A DNA stretch of 48,818 bases from Lachnospiraceae bacterium MC2017 (lineage in GTDB: Bacteria > Bacillota > Clostridia > Lachnospirales > Lachnospiraceae), in contig JNJK01000033.1 in NCBI GenBank assembly GCA_000701625.1, forward strand, positions 1-48,818, read 5' to 3'. Positions 37,567 to 45,047 of this stretch are shown in pieces (positions within the stretch are counted from its first letter, which is position 1; every line of letters begins with the position of its first letter). A program made the position numbers and the translations under genes. The notes under the pieces are model-generated. The model saw only the letters and a program-made list of their open reading frames with translations, was not told the origin of the DNA and ran no database searches.

Positions 37567-38466
37567 TCATGCTCTGAGATTACCGCTTTTCTTCGCTTCT
37601 GTTAAAAGCTCTTTAACATCTTCTACGCTGAATGTATATGCCTTTTCACAAAACTCACACTTGATCTCAACAGGCTTTCCCTCGTCGATCAGGCTGTTGA
37701 GTTCTTTTTCTCCGATGCTTATGAGAACTCTTGATACTTTTTCCTCACTGCAGTCACACTTAAACTGAACAGGCATTGATGTATAAATATTGGGTTCCAG
37801 CCCATCGAGTACCATATTTACAATATCTTCCGGTGTTTTTCCGTCTCTTAAGATATCTGTTACAGAATGAATCTTTGCAACATTTTTTTCAACAATAGAT
37901 ATTGATTCCTCTGTAGCTCCCGGCAGCATCTGAACGATAAATCCACCGGCCTCACGTACGGTATTGTTTTTATTCATTAGTACACCGAGTCCTACCGCTG
38001 ACGGAACCTGCTCACTGGACGCAAAGTAGTATGTCAGATCTTCTGCGATCTCTCCATTTACAAGCTGTGTCTGTCCGATATAAGGATCCTTAAGTCCGAG
38101 ATCTTTTATGATCTGAAGAGTACCATTTCCAACTGCTCCACCAACATCAAGCTTGTGATCTTTCTCTCTTATAGGAAGGATAACTTCCGGTTCCAGCGCA
38201 AATCCTTTTACATTTCCACTCGCATCTGCTGTAACTGTAAGACCTTTTACCGGACCGTCGCCGCGTATCTGAAGAGTAAGTTTGTCATCACCTTTTAGCA
38301 TGGCGCCCATCATCGCGCCGCCTGTAAGAAGTCTTCCAAGAGCCGCTGTGATAACCGGGCTTGTATTGTGATCCTTTCTCGCTTCTTCTACCGTATCTCT
38401 TGTCGTCGCTGCAAAAATGCGCACTTCACCATTCTTAGACGCAGCTCTTACCATATAATCGCTCAT
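37567..38466 (-). CDS. hslO: Redox-regulated chaperone Hsp33
   Basis: Cytosolic holdase activated by oxidation, 299 residues. The C-terminal zinc switch is intact: CDC (FKCDCSEEK) and CEFC (IKCEFCEKAY), four cysteines that release zinc when oxidised. The N-terminal domain has TGGAMMGAMLKGDDKLTLQIRG in two short blocks and GNGTLQIIKDLG. It starts after AAAGG. Its upstream gap holds a palindromic repeat and the divergent tRNA-Arg promoter. Co-orientation with nadE at 40 bases suggests a two-gene unit. Confidence 0.97.
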   Translation of the reverse strand: MSDYMVRAASKNGEVRIFAATTRDTVEEARKDHNTSPVITAALGRLLTGGAMMGAMLKGDDKLTLQIRGDGPVKGLTVTADASGNVKGFALEPEVILPIREKDHKLDVGGAVGNGTLQIIKDLGLKDPYIGQTQLVNGEIAEDLTYYFASSEQVPSAVGLGVLMNKNNTVREAGGFIVQMLPGATEESISIVEKNVAKIHSVTDILRDGKTPEDIVNMVLDGLEPNIYTSMPVQFKCDCSEEKVSRVLISIGEKELNSLIDEGKPVEIKCEFCEKAYTFSVEDVKELLTEAKKSGNLRA

Positions 38467-38513
38467 ATTTCTTTAAAACCTTTCACTTTCCAATTGCCCA
38501 TGTCATTAGTAAC

Positions 38514-38543
38514 GGGACAAAACTACTTTTGACCCTGTCATCA
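38514..38543 (-). repeat. Palindromic intergenic repeat, copy 3
   Basis: On the minus strand GGGTCAAAA-n4-TTTTGTCCC with two departures from symmetry, preceded by TGATGACA, matching the TGATG flank of the other copies. It lies 48 bases upstream of the hslO start codon, in the divergent gap with the tRNA-Arg genes. Confidence 0.75.
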
Positions 38544-38628
38544 TATGATGAATGACACAGATTAAGTCTGTTAAACTGTCACGATTATATAAAAAAACAT
38601 TTTTTTTTGCAATTTTACATTTATCCTA

Positions 38629-38657
38629 TTGACAATGATGAGCCTCTTAACTATAAT
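38629..38657 (+). promoter_or_regulatory. tRNA-Arg operon promoter
   Basis: A full-consensus sigma-A promoter: TTGACA (38629-38634), 17 bases, TATAAT (38652-38657). It ends 37 bases before the first tRNA. Confidence 0.9.
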
Positions 38658-38694
38658 TCTCTTTGTTGCCTCGCTTGAGGCGCTTATAAATCAT

Positions 38695-38768
38695 GCGTGC
38701 GTAGCTCAGCTGGATAGAGCGTCTGGCTACGGACCAGAAGGTCGTGGGTTCGAATCCTGTCGCACGCA
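38695..38768 (+). tRNA. tRNA-Arg (anticodon ACG), copy 1
   Basis: A 74-base cloverleaf with acceptor GCGTGCG/CGCACGC, anticodon stem TCTGG/CCAGA around CTACGGA (anticodon ACG) and T-arm GGTTCGAATCC. Discriminator base A; the CCA end is not encoded. TadA would modify the first anticodon base to inosine. Confidence 0.98.
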
Positions 38769-38813
38769 TAATTTTCTTTATATCGTTGTGTCTAACGACA
38801 CATTAAATATCGT

Positions 38814-38887
38814 GCGTGCGTAGCTCAGCTGGATAGAGCGTCTGGCTACGGACCAGAAGGTCGTGGGTTCGAATCCTGTCGCACGCA
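38814..38887 (+). tRNA. tRNA-Arg (anticodon ACG), copy 2
   Basis: Identical in all 74 bases to the tRNA at 38695, repeated 119 bases downstream. The spacer contains a GTGTC/GACAC hairpin, which could guide processing. It shares the upstream promoter and a terminator just downstream. Confidence 0.98.
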
Positions 38888-38898
38888 TAGTTATTTTT

Positions 38899-38929
38899 AG
38901 AAGATCAGTTTTACTGATCTTCTTTTTTT
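38899..38929 (+). terminator. tRNA-Arg operon terminator
   Basis: AGAAGATCAGT pairs with ACTGATCTTCT around a two-base loop, followed by a T run. It begins 12 bases after the second tRNA. Confidence 0.93.
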
Positions 38930-38963
38930 GCTTTCTACAGTTATTTCACATATCGACATATAC

Positions 38964-39000
38964 CAAAAGTCGGAAAAATTTACATCATTTCCGACTTTTG
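38964..39000. terminator. Terminator of the GNAT gene
   Basis: CAAAAGTCGGAAA pairs perfectly with TTTCCGACTTTTG. It lies eight bases after the minus-strand stop, between the tRNA operon and the acetyltransferase gene. Confidence 0.8.
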
Positions 39001-39007
39001 AAATAAA

Positions 39008-39853
39008 TCAATCCTGTTTAGTTTCTTTCACCACAACTTCTGTCCACGCTGGGAAAAATCCTGATCTGATGGCTACATCCATAGACAGTGAATGACTCTC
39101 ACTTGTTCCGTAAAAAGGCAGCTTTCCAAATGACAAGATCCTGTCACGAATAAGTGAAGTAAGATACTTCGCAAGTCCCATACCCTCATATTCAGGATCC
39201 ACATCTATTCCTATCTGCCAGAGATATTTTCCATCTTCTGATGCTCCGGACATAGCAACCATCTTTCCATTATCCACCGCTGCTACAGCAATCCTGTCTG
39301 GCTGAGTTTTTGAAAAGGCAAGTGAATGCGGAAACAGGCCATCTTTCCCCTCTCCACGGTGCAGAGTACCAAATTCTCGTATCTCATCATCATAGAACCA
39401 GAGAAGTTCCATATCCGTGCCATCAATTATTTGTACATCATCTCCAAAGATTGCAGCCGCTTCTGCCCTGTTATGCGGAATATCGTTAGTATCTTTATCA
39501 TTCCACTCGAAATATCTTTCATCCGGAAGAAAATACACATGTGTATCCGCGATCTCATATCCGTGGCTTTTTAATTCATGATCCAGCGTCCTGAGATTAG
39601 GAAACTTACAAAACCATTCCGGCTTTGTTTTACCATACTTTTCCTTAACCCATGGCAATATCTTACTGTCAGCCGTGATATATGCATCACCTTTATAAAT
39701 GATCCCAAAGAAGAAGGAACTTAGTCCGTCATAACGTCTCGCTCCGGCGATCTCTTTTCGTTCATTTATCATTATCCGGTACTGCTCTTCCATTTCTTTA
39801 GAACAATTGGTATCCAACCTAAACTGTGCACGGGCTATTTTATCAAAATCCAT
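39008..39853 (-). CDS. GNAT family N-acetyltransferase
   Basis: A 281-residue acetyltransferase with the GNAT fold in its C-terminal half. The acetyl-CoA motif A is IGIDVDPEYEGMGLAKYL near 218-235, preceded by MVAMSGASEDG and followed by FYGTSESHSLSMDVAIRSGF. The N-terminal 150 residues resemble no specific domain, apart from recurring clostridial sequences of this size. The acceptor substrate cannot be inferred. AAAGGAAAG precedes the ATG. It is a single gene with its own terminator. Confidence 0.85.
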   Translation of the reverse strand: MDFDKIARAQFRLDTNCSKEMEEQYRIMINERKEIAGARRYDGLSSFFFGIIYKGDAYITADSKILPWVKEKYGKTKPEWFCKFPNLRTLDHELKSHGYEIADTHVYFLPDERYFEWNDKDTNDIPHNRAEAAAIFGDDVQIIDGTDMELLWFYDDEIREFGTLHRGEGKDGLFPHSLAFSKTQPDRIAVAAVDNGKMVAMSGASEDGKYLWQIGIDVDPEYEGMGLAKYLTSLIRDRILSFGKLPFYGTSESHSLSMDVAIRSGFFPAWTEVVVKETKQD

Positions 39854-39929
39854 TTTCTTTCCTTTCAGCTCTTTGTATGTGTAAAAATAATCCCATTAGA
39901 CTATACATTATACGCCAAAATTTTACATT

Positions 39930-39966
39930 AAAAAGACGGTCCGGAGTTATTATCGCAGACCGCCTT
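39930..39966 (-). terminator. Terminator of the sugar ABC operon
   Basis: On the minus strand AAGGCGGTC pairs with GACCGTCTT (one G-U pair), followed by TTTTT. It lies about 65 bases after the last permease gene. Confidence 0.8.
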
Positions 39967-40032
39967 CTTAAAACACAATATTATCAATGAAGTGAAAACT
40001 ATTTGATCAACTTTCTTAAAACAGAAACCGTA

Positions 40033-41055
40033 TTACTTGCTTCTCTCTTTGATCAGAGCAAAGATACTCTGAAGGATGATGAAGAAGCAGAGGAGTGCAG
40101 CTGTTGCAATGTTTGCCCAGCTGGAAAGGAGCTTACCATTTGTGGTAACAAGCTGTGTGATAGTACCATTAATAAGCACTCCCACGAATGAACCGATAAC
40201 ATTACCTACACCACCGGTCAGAAGCGTACCACCGATAACGGATGAAGCGATCGCATCCATCTCAAAGCCTCTTGCCTGCTGTACAGAACCTGACATTGTA
40301 TTCAGGCAATACAGGATACCACCGATAGAGCAGAGGAAAGAAGACAGGATGTATGCAAACATCTTTGTCTGCTTTACGTTAAGACCCATCATTGTTGCAG
40401 ATGTTTCATTACCACCAACAGCGTAAAGAATACGACCAAACTTTGTGTACTTAAGCATTACAAATACCAGAACAAGTACAATAAGTGCGATCACAACTGA
40501 CGGACGAACAAACGGAGGGATCATCTTTCCCTTCTTATTCATGTATCCTAAGAATGCCGGAAGGTTGATCTTTGCATTTGCCCATCCATAGAAAAGAGGG
40601 CTTACATCCTGAGTGATAGAAAGCTGATTTGTATTGATAACCGCTGTCATACCACGAGCAAAGAACATACCTGCCATGGAAACGATGAAAGGCTGGATTT
40701 CAAAGTAACTAACCAGAACACCCTGAACTGTACCGAAAACAAGTCCGATAACGAGAACCATAAGAACGAGAGTTACAGCGTTCATATGCTTATTGGACAT
40801 ACCATCTGCAAGGATCATGCAGTCCATAGCGATCAGGGAACCAACCGAAATATCGATACCGCCTGTAAGCATTACACAGGTCATACCACATGCAACACAG
40901 ATCAGACCTGCATTTGTAATAAGAATGTTCAAAAATGTCTGTAAATGAGTGAATCCTTTATCTGCGTAAATCACGCATCCTATGCCATACATAAGAACGA
41001 AGAGCACAAATGTGATGAGCAGCAGGATATTATTACCATTAATCTTCTTAGCCAT
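40033..41055 (-). CDS. yjfF: Sugar ABC transporter permease (YjfF type)
   Basis: Inner-membrane permease of a ribose/galactofuranose-class importer, 340 residues with about eight to ten segments. The family signature CGMTCVMLTGGIDISVGSLIA (two blocks, near 58-78) and SSVIGGTLLTGGVGNVIGSFVG near 265-286 contact the ATPase. The start codon overlaps the preceding permease stop by one base (TAATG). It is the last gene of the operon before a terminator. Two distinct permeases with one ATPase is the YtfQRT-YjfF pattern, which in E. coli imports galactofuranose; here arabinose or arabinofuranose is more likely given AraR. Confidence 0.92.
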   Translation of the reverse strand: MAKKINGNNILLLITFVLFVLMYGIGCVIYADKGFTHLQTFLNILITNAGLICVACGMTCVMLTGGIDISVGSLIAMDCMILADGMSNKHMNAVTLVLMVLVIGLVFGTVQGVLVSYFEIQPFIVSMAGMFFARGMTAVINTNQLSITQDVSPLFYGWANAKINLPAFLGYMNKKGKMIPPFVRPSVVIALIVLVLVFVMLKYTKFGRILYAVGGNETSATMMGLNVKQTKMFAYILSSFLCSIGGILYCLNTMSGSVQQARGFEMDAIASSVIGGTLLTGGVGNVIGSFVGVLINGTITQLVTTNGKLLSSWANIATAALLCFFIILQSIFALIKERSK

Positions 41056-42110
41056 TACGCAGTAATCTCCTTTCCTGCTGATACTTTCTTAGCCTTACGT
41101 GCAGCCATCCACTCCTTAAAGATAGGAGACTGGATAACAACGATCAGAACTACGATGATAGCCTTAACAACCGGTGCCTGGTCAGTAGATACGCCCATAG
41201 CAAGAAGTGTTGTTGTAATAGCCTGAATTGTATAAGCACCTATAACAGAACCTGCAAGGTTGAACTTACCACCGCCAAGGCTGTTTCCGCCAAGAGCAAC
41301 TGAAAGGATAGCATCCATTTCGTAGTTCAGACCAATGTTTGCAGAGTCAGCAGAATAAATTCTTGAAGAAGCTACGATACCTGCGATTCCTGCACAGATA
41401 CCACATACAAGATAGCAGCTCCAGCAGATAACTGTTGAATTGATACCTGCGATACGTGCTGCACGGCTGTTGATACCAACTGCCTGGATAAATGTTCCCA
41501 TTGCTGTATTTCTAAGGAACAGTGCAACAACTGCGATAACTACGATCGCTGCAAAAATCGGTGTCGGAAGAGGACAACCAGGAATAAAGTTTCCAAGATA
41601 TGAATAAGGCTTATATCTGATATAAACAATCATGTTTGCGTTTACAAGAAGACCGATAGCGCGGGCAGCTGTAAACAAGATCAGAGTCGCAACCATTGGC
41701 TGGATCTTCATCTTTGCTACCAGGAAGCCATTGAAGCCTCCGCAGACAGCACCGAGAAGTACACCAAAAAGCATACCAACGATCATAGGATACTTAAGTT
41801 CTGTTACTGATGTAACACCGTATCCTGCAAGCAGTGAACAACATCCGCAGGCAGCCAGAGCCATTACGGAACCAACCGAAATATCGGTTCCTGCAGAAAC
41901 TGCAACTACAAGTGTCATTCCAACCGCAAGGATCGCTATTTCTGAACCACGGTTCAGAACGTCGATCAGACGACCGGATATAATTCCATTATTGATACCG
42001 ATAGCAAAGAATCCGGCATCTTTGAAAAGGTTGATCAGGAGCACCAGAACCATGCTGACGATAGGCAGGAATAATGGGCTTTTTCTGATCTTCTCCCATG
42101 TTTCTTTCAT
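41055..42110 (-). CDS. ytfT: Sugar ABC transporter permease (YtfT type)
   Basis: Second inner-membrane permease, 351 residues. It carries the same family hallmarks as its partner: VGMTLVVAVSAGTDISVGSVMA near 62-83 (two blocks), the tunnel-lining GSVIGAYTIQ and LGGNSLGGGKFNLAG near 285-300. It overlaps the ATPase stop by one base and the next permease start by one base, so all three are translationally coupled. The C-terminus (AARKAKKVSAGKEITA) is basic and cytosolic. Specificity is set by the binding protein at 43808. Confidence 0.92.
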   Translation of the reverse strand: MKETWEKIRKSPLFLPIVSMVLVLLINLFKDAGFFAIGINNGIISGRLIDVLNRGSEIAILAVGMTLVVAVSAGTDISVGSVMALAACGCCSLLAGYGVTSVTELKYPMIVGMLFGVLLGAVCGGFNGFLVAKMKIQPMVATLILFTAARAIGLLVNANMIVYIRYKPYSYLGNFIPGCPLPTPIFAAIVVIAVVALFLRNTAMGTFIQAVGINSRAARIAGINSTVICWSCYLVCGICAGIAGIVASSRIYSADSANIGLNYEMDAILSVALGGNSLGGGKFNLAGSVIGAYTIQAITTTLLAMGVSTDQAPVVKAIIVVLIVVIQSPIFKEWMAARKAKKVSAGKEITA

Positions 42111-43633
42111 TACTTTTCACCTCCGGCAATAGCATTCATGATGACACCCTGTGTAAGCTCTGTCTCAGAACTTGTAAGTTCTCCTACCTTCTTACCATCA
42201 CGCATGATCAGCATTCTGGTACAGGTACGGATCATCTCATCAAGCTCGGAAGAAATGAAGATTACGCTCATTCCCTTCTTTGCAAGCTCGATAACCTTTT
42301 TCTGGATTTCTGTCTTAGTACCGATATCGATACCTCTTGTAGGCTCATCAAGGATCAGGAGCTTCGGGTTAGTTGCAAGCCAGCGGCCAAGGATTACCTT
42401 CTGCTGGTTACCACCGGAAAGCTGTCCTAAAAGTGTTTCTCTGGAAGCTGTCTTTACATTCAGCTCCTTAATGTATTTATCAGCGATTTCAATCTGCTTC
42501 GACATAGGAATCTTCTTGAAAAGGCCGTATCTTGCCTGAAGGGCAATGATTATATTCTCTCTTACGGAAAGACCTGCGATACATCCGTCTGCCTTACGGT
42601 CATCCGGAAGGTAAGCCATACCGGCTTTGATTGAATCAAGAGGATTCTTGATCTTCAGTTCTTTTCCATCTATTGTTTCGGTACCGGTCTGAGCGAGATC
42701 TGCTCCATACAGGCAACGAACAAGTTCACTACGTCCGCTTCCAAGGAGTCCTGCAAGGCCAACTACCTCACCTTTTTCAATTTCAAAATCAAACGGATGA
42801 ATTGTACCCTTGTGGCTAAGTCCCTTTGCTGTAAGAAGAGTCTCTGCCTTCTTAGGATCTATCTCTGACTTCTCGATAGCGGCAAGGTCATCAACATCCT
42901 TACCAAGCATTGCTGCTACGAGCTTAACTCTCGGAAGTTCTTCGATCTTATACTCGCCAACAAAGGTTCCGTTTCTCATAACTGTGATCCGGTCACATAC
43001 CTCATATACCTGCTCCAGGAAATGAGTAACAAATATGATGCCTACGCCCTTAGCTTTCAGCTGACGCATCAGTTTGAAAAGCTTCTCAACTTCCTTGTCA
43101 TCAAGAGATGATGTAGGCTCATCGAGAATGAGTGCTTTACACTCCATGTCTACTGCTCTTGCAATAGCGATCATCTGTTGAATGGCGATGGAATAATTTT
43201 CCAGAGTCTGGGTAACATCCACCTGAATATCCAGGTCATCCATAAGTTTCTGTGCCTGTTTATTCATCTTACGCCAGTCTATCGTTCTGATTGCTGTTCG
43301 CGGTTCACGTCCGATGAACAGATTCTCTGCAACACTAAGGTTCGGACAGAGATTTACCTCCTGATAAACTGTAGCTATACCAATATTCTGTGCATCCATG
43401 GTATTTCTGTTGAAGATATTTCCTTCAACACCTTCCATGTGAACTTCACCGCTGTCCCGATGGTAAACACCTGTCAGGCATTTAATGATGGTCGATTTGC
43501 CGGCACCGTTTTCTCCCATGAGTGCGTGGATTTCACCCTTTCTAAGTGTCAGCTGTGCATGATCAAGCGCGATGACACCCGGGAATGTCTTAACGATGTC
43601 CCGCATTGTAATCAGAACATTTTCTTCCGCCAT
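42110..43633 (-). CDS. ytfR: Sugar ABC transporter ATP-binding protein (YtfR type)
   Basis: Twin-domain ATPase of the ribose/galactofuranose import class, 507 residues. The first domain has Walker A GENGAGKST at 40-48, the degenerate signature YSIAIQQMIAIARA and LILDEPTSSLD. The second has GLLGSGRSE near 295, a proper LSGGNQQKV and LILDEPTRGIDIGTK. The asymmetric signatures are normal for this family. GGGAG precedes the start. It follows the binding-protein gene after a 174-base gap with a hairpin that probably lowers its expression relative to the binding protein. Confidence 0.95.
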   Translation of the reverse strand: MAEENVLITMRDIVKTFPGVIALDHAQLTLRKGEIHALMGENGAGKSTIIKCLTGVYHRDSGEVHMEGVEGNIFNRNTMDAQNIGIATVYQEVNLCPNLSVAENLFIGREPRTAIRTIDWRKMNKQAQKLMDDLDIQVDVTQTLENYSIAIQQMIAIARAVDMECKALILDEPTSSLDDKEVEKLFKLMRQLKAKGVGIIFVTHFLEQVYEVCDRITVMRNGTFVGEYKIEELPRVKLVAAMLGKDVDDLAAIEKSEIDPKKAETLLTAKGLSHKGTIHPFDFEIEKGEVVGLAGLLGSGRSELVRCLYGADLAQTGTETIDGKELKIKNPLDSIKAGMAYLPDDRKADGCIAGLSVRENIIIALQARYGLFKKIPMSKQIEIADKYIKELNVKTASRETLLGQLSGGNQQKVILGRWLATNPKLLILDEPTRGIDIGTKTEIQKKVIELAKKGMSVIFISSELDEMIRTCTRMLIMRDGKKVGELTSSETELTQGVIMNAIAGGEK

Positions 43634-43680
43634 TGTTTTTCTCCCTTAATTAACCATAAGCTACTGTATTTTGAAAAATG

Positions 43681-43710
43681 GAGCGGTCCCCTTACCGGAG
43701 GCCGCCCCTC
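43681..43710 (-). terminator. Attenuating stem-loop between binding protein and ATPase genes
   Basis: GAGCGGTCCCC pairs with the GC-rich GGAGGCCGCCCCTC with one bulge, followed on the minus strand by ATTTTTC. Partial termination here would give more binding protein than transporter core. Confidence 0.55.
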
Positions 43711-43807
43711 AAAACTGCCTGTACCAGCATTTTTGTAAAAACTAATACTTCTAAACTGCCTTTATCCGGCACACTGAGTTATAAAGCTCTATATGTGCTC
43801 ATTGCAA

Positions 43808-44965
43808 TTAATATGCAGCGTCAACGATTTCCTGTGTTACAGGGATAAGATCCTCAGTAACTTCCTCGCCACTTGCATTCTTGTATGTGATGGATGTGAG
43901 ATCAGACTCAGCAACATACCAAGGCTCAGCCATGAATGTTTCCTTCTCTACTTCCTCACCTGCCTGAAGCTTCTGAACGATAGATGCGCAGTCCGGACCG
44001 GAAAGAGGGTTGCACTGGAAGTCAGCATTGATCTTTCCATCAAGAACCTGCTGAAGACCTGCTGTACATGCATCGAAGGAGATAAGAACTACATCTCCGC
44101 CAACACCGTAAGAAACACCTGCTGCGTCCATAGCCTGCTGAGCACCAAATGCCTCGTTATCGTTCTGGCAAACTACAACATTGAACTTTCCTTCATAAGA
44201 CTTGCAGTAAGACTCCATAACCTCCTGGCCGCCTTCCTGTGTGAAGTCACCAGTCTGCTCATCGAGCTTGTTCCAGCCCTCAGCCTTTACGTACTCATCG
44301 AAACCATTGGAACGGCCGAGCTGAGCGGAAGCACCTGTTGTACCGGAGATAACAAGGATGTTAAGCTCATCCATGCCCTTAGCTGCTGCGTAATCCTTAA
44401 GCCAAGCACCTGCTGCAAGACCCTCGTTTGTGAACTGAGATCCTACCCATGCTGTGTACTTATCGGAATCATCGATCGTACGGTCGATTACGATTACCGG
44501 AATACCTGCATCTTCGCACTCCTGAAGAACTGTATCCCAACCTGTTGATACGATAGGATCGATTACGATGTAATCAACATCCTGCTGAATGAAGTTACGT
44601 ACTGCCTCAAGCTGTGCTGCAGAATCATTATCGCAGTCAACGAACTGAAGGTCGAAACCATTCTCAGCTGAGAAAGCATCCTGTACAGACTTTGTAGCTG
44701 CTGTACGCCAGTCAGACTCATGTCCAACCTGTGCGAAACCTACAGAAATAGTCTCACCTGATGCTGCTGCCTCTGTACCTGCCTCAGAAGAAGCGATCTC
44801 AGAAGCTGCTGCCTCTGCAGACGGAGCTGTCTCCGGTGCTGCTGCCTCGGAAGCCGGAGCTGCCTCGGACGGAGCTGCTGAAGAACCTGAGTTTCCACCA
44901 CAACCTGCGAGCATTGTTACTGCCATTGCTGTACTTAAGAGTACACTAACCACTTTGCGTTTCAT
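43808..44965 (-). CDS. Sugar ABC transporter substrate-binding lipoprotein (YtfQ type)
   Basis: Periplasmic-binding-protein family 1 lipoprotein, 385 residues. The signal peptide ends in lipobox MLAGC with C22 as the lipidated residue. A 45-residue Ala/Ser/Glu/Pro linker follows, which should hold the domain off the membrane. The binding domain begins near 70 (ETISVGFAQVGHESDWRT), a start typical of YtfQ and furanose-binding proteins, and includes VIVIDRTIDDSDKYTAWVG and NDNEAFGAQQAMDAAG. AAGGGAGG precedes the start. The sugar is not certain; the AraR and kinase neighbours favour arabinose or arabinofuranosides. Confidence 0.92.
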   Translation of the reverse strand: MKRKVVSVLLSTAMAVTMLAGCGGNSGSSAAPSEAAPASEAAAPETAPSAEAAASEIASSEAGTEAAASGETISVGFAQVGHESDWRTAATKSVQDAFSAENGFDLQFVDCDNDSAAQLEAVRNFIQQDVDYIVIDPIVSTGWDTVLQECEDAGIPVIVIDRTIDDSDKYTAWVGSQFTNEGLAAGAWLKDYAAAKGMDELNILVISGTTGASAQLGRSNGFDEYVKAEGWNKLDEQTGDFTQEGGQEVMESYCKSYEGKFNVVVCQNDNEAFGAQQAMDAAGVSYGVGGDVVLISFDACTAGLQQVLDGKINADFQCNPLSGPDCASIVQKLQAGEEVEKETFMAEPWYVAESDLTSITYKNASGEEVTEDLIPVTQEIVDAAY

Positions 44966-45003
44966 TGTAAATCCTCCCTTACATAATAAAGTTTGTTGTA
45001 TTT

Positions 45004-45028
45004 ACAAACGTGTTTATACACGGTTTGT
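45004..45028 (-). promoter_or_regulatory. Candidate AraR operator upstream of the binding-protein gene
   Basis: ACAAACGTGT and ACACGGTTTGT form an inverted repeat with one extra base, and the outer end continues as TTGTACAA, a palindrome resembling the core of the Bacillus AraR operator (ATTTGTACGTACAAAT). It lies between the kinase stop and the binding-protein start. No clear -35/-10 pair could be fixed. Confidence 0.5.
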
Positions 45029-45047
45029 ACAATGTTAACTAAAACTA

